NCBI GenBank assembly: GCA_039795165.1
Contig: JBDKER010000022.1
Coordinates: forward strand, 1 to 64,000
Reading direction: 5' to 3'
Source: V1-33 sp039795165
GTDB taxonomy: Bacteria; Verrucomicrobiota; Verrucomicrobiia; Verrucomicrobiales; V1-33
Length of the DNA: 64,000 nt
Under the pieces are notes generated by a model, which worked only from the letters and a program-made list of their open reading frames with translations, had not been told where the DNA came from and did no database searches. Below are positions 1 to 7,978 of this stretch, in pieces. The translations under genes and the position numbers were made by a program. Each line of letters begins with the position of its first letter. The first letter of the stretch is position 1.

Positions 1-6
1 ATAAAG

Positions 7-423
7 TCAAACCTCAAATGCGCGTCCGCTGAAAACTCCAGCCAGAAGGTCTGTCCGATTGTCGCTCCGCTTGTCTAGATCTTGTCGGCTTGTGCGTGGA
101 AAAAACTCCAGCCAGAAGGTCTGTCCGATTGTCGCTCCGCAGGACGACTCGGTGATCTGATAATGCTTACGGAGTGCCGCGAGCACCTGATTCAGGTCGA
201 ACAGGTAGAACCGAGGGCCGGTCTTGATGTAGGGAATGACCCGCCGGGCCACCCAGTTGTCGATGGTTCGCTCACTGACCGAGATCCGCCGGGCGAGTTC
301 CTTGCGCCGGATCAAGCTCGGTTCGACCTGGGAGCATGGAGCCCCACCGTCTGTTTGCCGGGGACCGTTGAAGGTCTGTGTGTGTGGATTCGAGTCCGTG
401 GAGAATGACGTCTTCGTGCTCAT
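7..423 (-). CDS. Excisionase-like helix-turn-helix protein
   Basis: This is a 138-residue protein. Residues about 36-90 look like a MerR/excisionase-type HTH: the stretch LARRISVSERTIDNWV is a recognition-helix pattern, and the following IPYIKTGPRFYLFDLNQV resembles the wing of Xis-like DNA-binding proteins. It starts 38 bases downstream of the integrase stop on the same strand, so the two are probably co-transcribed. The likely role is a recombination directionality factor or a regulator of the element; this is inferred from domain type and position. The C-terminus is odd: residues about 95-107 and 118-131 are encoded by two copies of the same 39-base sequence in different reading frames, so the tail after residue 94 may not be ancestral. 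No strong Shine-Dalgarno sequence is visible before the ATG. Confidence 0.7.
   Translation of the reverse strand: MSTKTSFSTDSNPHTQTFNGPRQTDGGAPCSQVEPSLIRRKELARRISVSERTIDNWVARRVIPYIKTGPRFYLFDLNQVLAALRKHYQITESSCGATIGQTFWLEFFPRTSRQDLDKRSDNRTDLLAGVFSGRAFEV
32..140. repeat. 39-bp direct repeat pair inside the 3' end of the HTH gene
   Basis: Bases 32-70 and 102-140 are identical over 39 bases (both begin aaaactccag and end gtcgctccgc) at an offset of 70 bases. Seventy is not a multiple of three, so the copies encode different peptides in the HTH gene. The spacer 71-101 is not repeated. The pair could be a footprint of slippage or recombination at the end of the gene, or a pair of binding sites; I cannot separate these by eye. 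Confidence 0.9.
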
Positions 424-461
424 TTCGCTGCGGGAGTGTCAAAATCTGGTTCTTCCTGACG

Positions 462-1745
462 TCAGGAAAATCGGGCGATTCGCTCGCGGACGGTTGGCTG
501 GACATCCCGGAGGGGATTCCAGTCCGGCGGGGGCACGATCGAAAACCATTCCGCGGCCGACTGCGGGTCCACCACCTCCCGGTAGTGCTGGAAGATCATT
601 CTGGGTGAATTACCGGCCTCCAGCGACGTTCTGGCGACGTCCCCGGTTTCTGCCACCCGGTAGCTGATGACCGAGTGTCTGAGGGCATTCTTGCGCCATC
701 CGCCGGTGATTCCGGCCCTTGCCCCCAGATCACCGAGGGTGCCGGCGTAATCGGAGATGCTCACCACCCGGCCAGTGGCACGGCGCCACGGGGCCAGCCA
801 TGCCTGAAGATTGGGTGGAAGAATGGCCAGGCGTCTCGCAGCGGTCTTCGCCTTGGAAGCCGATATCTCGATGAGACTCCGGTCCCAGCGGATGTCCGAC
901 CAGTTCAGCCGCAGGATCTCTGCGGACCGGATCCCTGAGAATGCTCCGATGGCCACCAGCGGCAGGATGCGATGCCCTGCCAGCTCCAGGATGCGCCGCA
1001 TCTCCTCCGGGGTGAAGATCTCAATGGCGCTGTCGGGGACGCGGAACGCTTCGCTGAGTTCGGCTGCCGTCTTCCGGTCCGGGTGAAGGTAGCCCTGCTT
1101 CCGGGCGAAGATGAACAGAGTCACGAGATGGCGGCGGATTCCATTGCGCGTGACAGCCTGCATCTGCGTCAACCCTGTCAGGTACGCGTTGATCTCCCGG
1201 ACGGTGATGCCGGCGATGCTTCCAGGGAATTGCTCCGCGAATTTCTCGAGACTGAAACCCGATCCGCGGATGTAGGCACGGGAGACGCCGCTCGTTTCCT
1301 TCGAGGACAGGAACTCCCGGACCACCTGAGGCAGTGTCCGCTCTTCCACGGCCTCCGGACGGTTGGCAGCATAGAAGCGGACGGCATCGGCGATGGGGAT
1401 GCCGCCGGCGGCCTGACGGGCGCTCCTCCACTCGTCCATGGCAGCTGCCAGGCTCACCCCGAAGGACGCGGCCAGATGCTCGCAGTGGCGCAGCAGCTCG
1501 ATGTCGCGCCGGGTAGCCTCGCTGCCAGTCTCCAGCCCATTGGTGAGGCGGACGGTGATCTGCTGGGCGATGATCCTTGCCTCCGCGGCGCAGGAGACGC
1601 TGCGGGTCGTCCTCCGCCCTCCTTCCTTCCACGCGAGGGTGAACTGGCTGTAGCCGTCCTTCCGGCGGATCGTGTAGATCCTGACCCGGCTGGGCCCTGA
1701 TCCCACCTCAATGATGCTGCTGCGTCGGGAGGGCTTCCTCGTCAT
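462..1745 (-). CDS. Tyrosine recombinase (phage-type integrase) of an integrative element
   Basis: This 427-residue site-specific recombinase probably catalyses integration and excision of the element that occupies the tRNA-Ala end. An N-terminal SAM-like core-binding region precedes the catalytic domain. Visible catalytic features are the box I arginine in FSGIRSAEILRLNW (about R273), a lysine in SASKAKTAARR (about 298-300), the box II arginine in KNALRHSVISYR (R356) and the nucleophile tyrosine in IFQHYREV (Y388). The first histidine of HxxR is replaced by Asn (NALR) and the second catalytic His/Trp position is also Asn (AGNSP). I recall similar substitutions in integrases from Verrucomicrobiota and relatives, so the enzyme may still be active. 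ATG at 1745 was chosen because the frame above it reads back toward the tRNA-Ala gene. Confidence 0.9.
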   Translation of the reverse strand: MTRKPSRRSSIIEVGSGPSRVRIYTIRRKDGYSQFTLAWKEGGRRTTRSVSCAAEARIIAQQITVRLTNGLETGSEATRRDIELLRHCEHLAASFGVSLAAAMDEWRSARQAAGGIPIADAVRFYAANRPEAVEERTLPQVVREFLSSKETSGVSRAYIRGSGFSLEKFAEQFPGSIAGITVREINAYLTGLTQMQAVTRNGIRRHLVTLFIFARKQGYLHPDRKTAAELSEAFRVPDSAIEIFTPEEMRRILELAGHRILPLVAIGAFSGIRSAEILRLNWSDIRWDRSLIEISASKAKTAARRLAILPPNLQAWLAPWRRATGRVVSISDYAGTLGDLGARAGITGGWRKNALRHSVISYRVAETGDVARTSLEAGNSPRMIFQHYREVVDPQSAAEWFSIVPPPDWNPLRDVQPTVRERIARFS

Positions 1746-1862
1746 GAGACCCGCGGTCCGGGTCAACTTGTGTGAAATTCCGTGTGGAATTTCTGGCCCG
1801 GCTGCCCCGGGATCCCCTTTGCCCCCTGATTGTATGGGAGTTTCGGGAAGAACCCCGAAACA

Positions 1863-1938
1863 TGGTGGAGGTAAGGGGATTCGAACCCCTGACCTTCTCA
1901 TTGCGAACGAGACGCTCTACCAACTGAGCTATACCCCC
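1863..1938 (-). tRNA. tRNA-Ala (anticodon CGC), CCA encoded
   Basis: On the minus strand the acceptor stem GGGGGTA pairs with TACCTCC, with one G-T pair. A D-arm with AGTTGGTA, an anticodon loop TTCGCAA (anticodon CGC) and a T-arm AGGGGTTCGAATCCCCT follow. The discriminator is A at 1866, followed by an encoded CCA at 1863-1865. The integrase gene lies directly downstream of the 3' end, a typical attachment-site arrangement in which the element restores the tRNA 3' end. Confidence 0.97.
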
Positions 1939-2031
1939 CAAGAGCTGAAGACTTGTTCTTACAGCGGCAGTGAGATTAGTTGAGAGGGGCTCACTGGCAA
2001 GCGGAATTGGTGGTCATGGAGGCTGTGGTGG

Positions 2032-2649
2032 TCAAAGTCCGCCCTGGCCGGTGGGGCGGCGTCCGTTCTGGCCGTAGCGCCACCATGCGAGGGCGATGCC
2101 GCCCACGAGACCCCAGAAGTGACTGGACCATGAGACGAGGGGGTCGATGCGGAGGAGACCGATGACCGAACCGAGGTGGAAGAAGCCCACGACGAGCGAG
2201 ACAGCGAGCCAGACTGGTTGCCGGGAGAACCATCCGCGGGCGAGGATGAAGCCGAGCATTCCGTAGATCACGCCGCTGGCTCCTTCGTGGACGCGACCTC
2301 CCTGACCGAAGAGCCATGCGCCCAGGCCGCTGACGGCGGCGGTGAAGACGAACACTTCCATGAAGAGACGTCGTCCTCCCGTGATGAGTACGGCTCCGAG
2401 CACCACGAGCGGCATGGTATTCGCGAGCAGATGCCAGATATCGACGTGGAGAAACGGAGCTGCTGCCACTCCCGGCAGTCCCATGATCTGCCGTGGCCAG
2501 ATGCCAAGGTGATCAAGTTGAGCAAGGCCATCCGGGATAAGCATATCGATGATGAAGACCGCCCACATGACGGCTGGCCACAGCAGCACGAAGAGAAGCT
2601 GGGGGCGAGCGCGCCGCCAGACTCGGTCGATCGGATCGGAAGCAGGCAT
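2032..2649 (-). CDS. Rhomboid-family intramembrane serine protease
   Basis: This 205-residue polytopic membrane protein belongs to the rhomboid family, which cleaves membrane-spanning substrates within the bilayer. The hallmarks are present in order: HVDIWHLLANTMP with the oxyanion-supporting Asn (N77), the active-site motif GASGVIYGMLGF with Ser125, and SSHFWGLVGGIALAW with the partner His177. About six hydrophobic helices are visible, as in the minimal bacterial core. The N-terminus (MPASDPIDRVWRRARPQ) is short and cytoplasmic-looking. It is divergent from the AraC-type regulator and no substrate is suggested by the neighbours. Confidence 0.88.
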   Translation of the reverse strand: MPASDPIDRVWRRARPQLLFVLLWPAVMWAVFIIDMLIPDGLAQLDHLGIWPRQIMGLPGVAAAPFLHVDIWHLLANTMPLVVLGAVLITGGRRLFMEVFVFTAAVSGLGAWLFGQGGRVHEGASGVIYGMLGFILARGWFSRQPVWLAVSLVVGFFHLGSVIGLLRIDPLVSWSSHFWGLVGGIALAWWRYGQNGRRPTGQGGL

Positions 2650-2731
2650 CGGGGAATTGCGGTGTGGGAATTCTCTGGCATAAACCTCAGCGCAGCCCTT
2701 ACGTCAAGCTCAGGCATCCCTGGCCCGCCGC

Positions 2732-3568
2732 ATGAAAAACTACCGGCCCATTCTCCTGCAGGACCTCGCGATCAGTCTCCCTGGTCTGCATGTCTACCGC
2801 GTGCGGCTCAATCACCACGCCCCGGAAGCGGTTTGGACGACTCATGCGCATGAACACGGGCAATTGCTCGTCTACCTGAGCGGGCGAGGCAGTCAGACCC
2901 TCGGTGACAAGCCGCACGACTGCCGTCCTGGTTCTGTGGTGTGGGTAGCTCCGGGGACGACACATGCGTTTTCGCGTCAGATGAGCCGCGCCCCGCTGGT
3001 ACTGGTGATCGACTGCGATCTGGTTTCGACGCGGGCCACGGCGCATCCGTGTTCCCAGATGCCGGATGCTTCGCTGACCCGGGTGCGCTCTGCCCTGTCG
3101 CGGCTGCTGGCGGTGCGCGGAGCGGAGCAGCGGGAGGCCATGCTCCATGTGGGGTCGCTTGTGCTCGAGATTCTCGATCATGTACTTCTTGCGGCCGGAT
3201 GGCTGCGGCCCTTTAATCGCTTTGCTCCCACGCGCACCGCAGCCATTGTTCAGTTCACCGAACGGCTCATTGAACGGATGGACGGGCCTGAAGTGAGTTT
3301 GGAAGCGATTGCGCAGAGGGCGGGCTACCAGACCGACCACCTGAACCGCAAGCTCAAGGCGGAATGCGGACTGACGCTTGGGCAGCTGCGGGCGCGGCTG
3401 CGGCTGAGGAAGGCGGAACTTCTGATCCGTCAGGGGTACCCGATGTCTGCGGTGGCGGAACGCATCGGCATCCCGGACAATAACTACTTCTCCCGCTGGT
3501 TCCGGCGTCAGACCGGAATGACACCGAGCCAGTTCCGGGACAACCCTCAACCTGCCGTCCGCCTATGA
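2732..3568 (+). CDS. AraC-family transcriptional regulator with N-terminal cupin-like domain
   Basis: This is a 278-residue regulator. The N-terminal half contains a cupin-like sensory fold (THAHEHGQLLVYLSGRG, then PGSVVWVAPGTTHAF). The C-terminal third has the two AraC helix-turn-helix motifs: SLEAIAQRAGYQTDHLNRK, and later MSAVAERIGIPDNNYFSRWF with the usual FRRQTGMTPSQFR ending. Its stop overlaps the start of the secreted peptidase gene by four bases (ATGA at 3565), so the two are translationally coupled. The peptidase is an obvious candidate target, but that is inference. No ligand can be named from sequence. Confidence 0.85.
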   Translation: MKNYRPILLQDLAISLPGLHVYRVRLNHHAPEAVWTTHAHEHGQLLVYLSGRGSQTLGDKPHDCRPGSVVWVAPGTTHAFSRQMSRAPLVLVIDCDLVSTRATAHPCSQMPDASLTRVRSALSRLLAVRGAEQREAMLHVGSLVLEILDHVLLAAGWLRPFNRFAPTRTAAIVQFTERLIERMDGPEVSLEAIAQRAGYQTDHLNRKLKAECGLTLGQLRARLRLRKAELLIRQGYPMSAVAERIGIPDNNYFSRWFRRQTGMTPSQFRDNPQPAVRL

Positions 3569-4473
3569 AGCACATGTTTATTCTGTCCGTCTGCGCTGCC
3601 ATGGCCGCAACCGCCGGAGCGGGAGTGACCATCAATGCGAAGGCCGCTCCGGAACACCGGGAGTGGGCGGAAAAGGCTGCTCCCATTGCGGAAGCGTGGC
3701 TGCCGCGTCTCGCCAACCTTCTTGCGGTTCCTGGTGCCCGCACCCCGGGCGAGATCAGGGTCACGATTACGCCGGACTACAAGGGAGTGGCCTATGCGAG
3801 CGGCGACCGCATCACGATGGCCGCCGCATGGGTGCGCGATCATCCGGAAGATGCCGTTGGAGCGCTGATTCACGAACTCGTGCATGTGATCCAGGGCTAC
3901 CCGGGCGGCAGCGAGCACTGGTTGACCGAAGGGATTGCCGACTTCGTGCGGTTTTCGATCTATGAAGGCAAACCGGCTTCCTACTTTCCCAGGCCTGGCA
4001 AGCCCCAGGGATACCGCGACGCCTATCAGGTGGCCGCCGGATTCCTTGCGTGGCTCGAAGCCGGGCCGGCTCCAGGAATCGTGCGCCGACTCCATGCCGC
4101 CCTCCGGGCGCAGAAATACGACGCCCAGCTCTTTGAAACCGTGGCTGGAAAGACGGTCGACGACCTCTGGCGCGATTACACCGCGGAAGCGGGGACGGCC
4201 CGTCTGCCGGCTGCTCTGACGAAGCTGAGCTTCGGCGACGGCCGCGGGACCTTCACCCCTGTGTCAGGCGGGGAATGGCTGGAGACTCAGAACGGCAGGG
4301 AGCACGCGAGGTTCCGCGAAGTCTCCCGCACGGCCGATGCCATCGAACTTCACGATGCTGGGCGTGGCATCCGGCTGCGCCTCACGGGTGAGGCCGTCCT
4401 CCTCCAGCGGGGCAGTCAGTTCACCCTTCTTTATCCAGCCAGCTGGGAAGCAGAACCGTCCGTCAAACCTTGA
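3565..4473 (+). CDS. Secreted zinc peptidase of the basic secretory protein type
   Basis: This 302-residue protein has a signal peptide (MKHMFILSVCAAMAATAGAG). Residues about 20-210 resemble the plant-type basic secretory protein family, a putative metallopeptidase family also found in PVC bacteria. The zinc site is visible as HELVHVIQ (H103, E104, H107) followed by SEHWLTEGIADFVRF, where E122 is the expected third ligand. A C-terminal region of about 90 residues with beta-rich character follows. Export to the periplasm or outside is expected; the substrate is unknown. It is translationally coupled to the upstream AraC-type regulator, an unusual pairing that suggests regulated secretion. Confidence 0.75.
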   Translation: MKHMFILSVCAAMAATAGAGVTINAKAAPEHREWAEKAAPIAEAWLPRLANLLAVPGARTPGEIRVTITPDYKGVAYASGDRITMAAAWVRDHPEDAVGALIHELVHVIQGYPGGSEHWLTEGIADFVRFSIYEGKPASYFPRPGKPQGYRDAYQVAAGFLAWLEAGPAPGIVRRLHAALRAQKYDAQLFETVAGKTVDDLWRDYTAEAGTARLPAALTKLSFGDGRGTFTPVSGGEWLETQNGREHARFREVSRTADAIELHDAGRGIRLRLTGEAVLLQRGSQFTLLYPASWEAEPSVKP

Positions 4474-4515
4474 CAAGCGGTCCGGTCCGGCCCCAAAGCT
4501 AACAAATTCCCTTCC

Positions 4516-5904
4516 ATGTCCAGAGCCGCCATCATCAACGTCGTCGGACTGACGGCGCGTCATCTCAGCGAGGAGAACACGCCGCAGATCATGGCGTGGC
4601 TCAAGCACAAGCAGGTCGCTCCGGTGCAGCCGGTGATCCCTGCGGTCACGACTACCATGCAGACTACCTACCTGACCGGGCGGCCGGCCAGCGAGCATGG
4701 GATCGTCGGCAATGGCTGGTACCACCGGGAACTGGCCGAGGTCCACATGTGGAAGCAGAGCAATCATCTTGTGCGCGGGGACAAGCTCTGGGATGTCCTG
4801 CGGCGCGAACACCCGGGCTTCACGGTCGCCAAGCTTTTCTGGTGGTACAACATGTACTCCACCGCGGATTATTCCATCACGCCACGGCCCATGTACCCGG
4901 CGGACGGGCGGAAGTTCTTCGACATCTACACGCAGCCGCCCAATATCCGCGAGGACATCAAGGCGGAACTCGGCGAATTCCCCTTTCCTTCGTTCTGGGG
5001 TCCCATGTCAGGGCTGCCTTCGTCGGCATGGATTGCGGAATCAGCGAAATGGATCGAGGACAAGTACTGGCCGAATCTGAGTCTCGTCTACCTTCCGCAC
5101 CTTGACTACAATCTGCAGCGTCTGGGCCCGGATGATCCGGCCATAGCTGAAGATCTCCAGCAGATTGACAAGGTCGCGGGCGACCTCATTCAGTACTACA
5201 AGGACCGTGGCATCCGGGTGGTTCTTCTGAGTGAGTATGGGATCACTGCCGTGAACCGTCCTGTGCACATCAACCGTGTCCTCCGCGAGCATGGCTGGAT
5301 CCGTGTGCGCAACGAACTCGGCCTTGAGACCCTTGACTGCGGTGCAAGCAAGGCCTTTGCCGTCGCTGATCATCAGGTCGCCCACGTCTACGTCAACGAC
5401 CCTGCGGTGCTCGACGACGTCCGCGCCGTGCTCGAGGAAATCCCGGGCGTGGAAACCATTGTCGATGGCATCTGGAAGAACAGCTATGGGCTCGCTCATC
5501 AGCGCGCCGGCGATTTCGTCTGCATTGCCGATGCCCGCAGTTGGTTTACCTATTACTACTGGCTGGACGATGCCGTGGCTCCGGATTTTGCCCGGTGCGT
5601 CGACATCCACCGCAAGCCGGGCTATGATCCGGTGGAACTCTTCCTCGATCCCACCCTGCGCCGACCGAAGGTCGCCATCGGTTCCCGCCTGCTCCGGAAA
5701 AAGCTTGGTCTGCGCTATCTCATGGACCTGATCCCGCTTGATGCCTCGCTTGTGAAGGGAAGCCACGGTCGTGTTCCGGAAGACCGGCTCGACTGGCCAC
5801 TCCTTGCCGGCGATTTCCCCCATCTCGCCAGCCACGACTTCATCCCCGCCACTCAGGTTTACCACGAACTGCTCCACGCCGTGCGGAGGCAGTTCGCCGA
5901 CTGA
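4516..5904 (+). CDS. Alkaline phosphatase superfamily enzyme (nucleotide pyrophosphatase/phosphodiesterase type)
   Basis: This 462-residue protein lacks an obvious signal peptide. It resembles type I phosphodiesterase/nucleotide pyrophosphatases. The region VTTTMQTTYLTGRPASEHG matches the catalytic Thr block of that family, followed by GIVGNGWYHREL. YLPHLDYNLQRLGPDD carries an Asp/His metal-ligand motif, and VVLLSEYGI matches the usual later metal-binding element (normally SDHG; here SEYG). Related proteins occur in ebo gene clusters, but no ebo partners are visible here. Substrate and pathway are unknown. It converges on pyrC with a 95-base gap. Confidence 0.75.
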   Translation: MSRAAIINVVGLTARHLSEENTPQIMAWLKHKQVAPVQPVIPAVTTTMQTTYLTGRPASEHGIVGNGWYHRELAEVHMWKQSNHLVRGDKLWDVLRREHPGFTVAKLFWWYNMYSTADYSITPRPMYPADGRKFFDIYTQPPNIREDIKAELGEFPFPSFWGPMSGLPSSAWIAESAKWIEDKYWPNLSLVYLPHLDYNLQRLGPDDPAIAEDLQQIDKVAGDLIQYYKDRGIRVVLLSEYGITAVNRPVHINRVLREHGWIRVRNELGLETLDCGASKAFAVADHQVAHVYVNDPAVLDDVRAVLEEIPGVETIVDGIWKNSYGLAHQRAGDFVCIADARSWFTYYYWLDDAVAPDFARCVDIHRKPGYDPVELFLDPTLRRPKVAIGSRLLRKKLGLRYLMDLIPLDASLVKGSHGRVPEDRLDWPLLAGDFPHLASHDFIPATQVYHELLHAVRRQFAD

Positions 5905-5999
5905 CTGCGTGATGGGGGATTGAGCAGGAAAGCCGTTCGGCTCCTCTCGTTCGGCGGTGGACCGCAGACTGAGTCCGGAGGGCCCTTTCAGAAGGCTCT

Positions 6000-7043
6000 T
6001 CAGGGTCCCTCGACGGAGGTCACCTGCCATGCGAGTTCCCGCCCGGCTTCCCATGGGACGACGATGGGATCGCCGCCTGGTGCGGCAAACTGCGATGGCA
6101 CCGTCCACGGGCGTGGCTCCAGCACGACGCGCCGCTCGGGGACCTCGAGTCCGTGAATGCGCCGTGCATGATCCGAAACGAAGGCCTGGAGATTGGCGAG
6201 CGCGCCGTGAGCAGCGAACAGTTCCGCGAGGCGCGGCAGCAGCACCGGAGCCGACCAGACGCCGGCTGCGCAGCCGCAGCATTCCTTGGCATGCCGGGGA
6301 TGCGGAGCGCTGTCGCTTCCCATCATGAGTTTCGGATGGGCTGAGAGGGCTGCGGCGAGCAGGGCATCGCGGTCCTCCGGGCGCTTGGCGATTGGCTTGC
6401 AGAACAGGTGCGGCTGGAGCAATCCGCCGGCCACGTCGTCCAGTGTGATCACCAGATGATGCGGGGTGACCGTGGCGTGGAGGTTCTCGTAGCGGTCGAG
6501 CAACTGCACCGCGGCTTCCGTGGTGATGTGTTCCATGACGATCCGCAGCCGGGGGAAGGTTGTCGCCAGCCACTCGTAGACCGGCAGGAATTCGCGTTCC
6601 CGGTCCATCACGAATCCAGTGGTTTCGCCGTGCACGAGCAGCGGAATGCCCATTTCCTCCATGAGGCGGAAGACCGGCGTCCCGGCGTGGATGCTGTGAA
6701 TGCCGCTCTCGCTGTTTGTCGTCACCCCGTGAGGGTAGAGCTTGATGGCAAAGAGGTGTGGCCGGGCGGCCTCCAGTTCCGACGCTGTGTAGTCGTCGCG
6801 GAAGAAAAGCGTCATGAGCGGACGGAATCCCGCGGCGGCCGTACCGCACGCGGCCATGATGCGCTCACGGTAGCTCACGAGGGCCTCCACTGAAGTCACG
6901 GGCGGCACCAGATTCGGCATGATGACCGCTCCGGAAAAAACCGCGGCACTGGCCGGAGCCACGAGCCGCAGCATGTCGCCGTCCCGCAGGTGCAGGTGCA
7001 TGTCGAGGGGGCAGGAAAGGGTCAGTCGGGGCGTCTCGTTCAT
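6000..7043 (-). CDS. pyrC: Dihydroorotase (class II, PyrC type)
   Basis: This 347-residue enzyme catalyses the reversible cyclisation of carbamoyl-aspartate to dihydroorotate in de novo pyrimidine synthesis, in the cytosol. The metal-binding start LDMHLHLRDGD (H16, H18), the lysine in FAIKLYPHGVTTN that is carbamylated in this family, HGETTG, MEHITTE and the late Asp in LMMGSDSAPH are all visible. Length matches class II dihydroorotases. ATG at 7043 was preferred over an upstream ATG at 7094 because family homology begins at ETPRLTLSCPLDMHLHL. It stands alone without other pyr genes in view. Confidence 0.93.
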   Translation of the reverse strand: MNETPRLTLSCPLDMHLHLRDGDMLRLVAPASAAVFSGAVIMPNLVPPVTSVEALVSYRERIMAACGTAAAGFRPLMTLFFRDDYTASELEAARPHLFAIKLYPHGVTTNSESGIHSIHAGTPVFRLMEEMGIPLLVHGETTGFVMDREREFLPVYEWLATTFPRLRIVMEHITTEAAVQLLDRYENLHATVTPHHLVITLDDVAGGLLQPHLFCKPIAKRPEDRDALLAAALSAHPKLMMGSDSAPHPRHAKECCGCAAGVWSAPVLLPRLAELFAAHGALANLQAFVSDHARRIHGLEVPERRVVLEPRPWTVPSQFAAPGGDPIVVPWEAGRELAWQVTSVEGP

Positions 7044-7169
7044 GGCTCGTGAGCTTGCCCTCTGACACGCCCCCGGTGGACCCGCCAGCGGCATTCTTCA
7101 TCTCTCCCGCAGCGGCGCTCCATCCGCGGTCCGGGAAAGGAAGCCATCATCGTCATGGATGCTTCCGAT

Positions 7170-7904
7170 TCACTGAGCCCATGCGCCCGTCCGGTTGCGG
7201 CGCGCTTCTTCTTCCTCGGCCTTGAGCTGCCGATGGTAAGTGGTGGCTGAGCTGTGGGGCTCGGGCGGATCGCGGTCGGTCGGGGCGATCATGGCCAATC
7301 CGCTGCGCACCAGCCAGACAGCGAGGTCCTGCCATCCTCCTTCGCCATTGTCCAGATAGACGTAGCAGAGGAAGGCGGAATCTCCTGGTTCCTTCTCCCA
7401 TCGGGTCACCATGCGGAAGGGCCGGGCCCGCAGCAGACCCAGACTGAATTTGGCCGCATCCTTGGCCACCTCCTGAAGATGGTTCTCGTCGCGCAGCGCA
7501 AAGTGATCGGCAATCTCCCGGGCGGTCACGGGATCGCCTCCATTCACGGCAGCCGTCCGCACCCAGTAGAGCCTGAACCGGTGTGTGCCCTCTGCCGTCG
7601 CAGCGCGGAAGGTATCGCCACCGTTGCCAGGATCGTCCATGAGATGACAGCTGCCGGGCGTGAGAATCTGGTACTCGCTGAGTGGCTGCCGGTCTTCCCC
7701 CTGCGGAATCCGGGGGTCGCCCGCATCCGGCGGCGGCGCGGACACCTTCGCCTGTTCCACCGCCGCAGGCAGCGTCGGCTGACGCCCGGCCGCGCGCTTT
7801 CGGAGCACCCATGAAACCACGATGAGCACAGCCAGCGAGACCAGTGTCAGCGTCAGCGTCGCACTGGTGCTGCGGTCAGCCCGGAAATCGTCAGGTTCAG
7901 CCAT
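7170..7904 (-). CDS. Membrane-anchored SNase-like (thermonuclease fold) protein
   Basis: This is a 244-residue protein with one transmembrane helix at about residues 16-36 (LTLTLVSLAVLIVVSWVL), a proline-rich linker, and a C-terminal region of about 150 residues resembling staphylococcal nuclease-like domains: RFRLYWVRTAAV, later FLCYVYLDNG, then AVWLVRSGLAMI and the basic tail RNRTGAWAQ. The canonical catalytic Arg/Glu set is not clear, so nuclease activity is uncertain; many bacterial SNase-like domains are binding modules. The fold call rests on pattern similarity. It is divergent from the methyltransferase at 7979. Confidence 0.6.
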   Translation of the reverse strand: MAEPDDFRADRSTSATLTLTLVSLAVLIVVSWVLRKRAAGRQPTLPAAVEQAKVSAPPPDAGDPRIPQGEDRQPLSEYQILTPGSCHLMDDPGNGGDTFRAATAEGTHRFRLYWVRTAAVNGGDPVTAREIADHFALRDENHLQEVAKDAAKFSLGLLRARPFRMVTRWEKEPGDSAFLCYVYLDNGEGGWQDLAVWLVRSGLAMIAPTDRDPPEPHSSATTYHRQLKAEEEEARRNRTGAWAQ

Positions 7905-7978
7905 GTTGGAAATTCAGCAGTACCTTGTCTGCCCCGCTTCGTGCTTTCAATTCGCTTTTTCCATGCTTCCGGAACGTT

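Noticed and set aside
4516..5904. Ebo-cluster membership of the phosphodiesterase-like gene
   Set aside because: Related enzymes occur in ebo clusters, but no UbiA-, TatD- or dehydroquinate synthase-like partner is present nearby.
5965..6010. Hairpin at the end of pyrC (GAGGGCCC with GGGTCCCTC)
   Set aside because: The stem has a bulge and includes the last codons of pyrC, without a T-run, so it is too weak to call a terminator.
5041..6849. A 602-codon open frame on the - strand
   Set aside because: It crosses the antisense of the phosphodiesterase gene and another frame of pyrC, with no start region or motif of its own.
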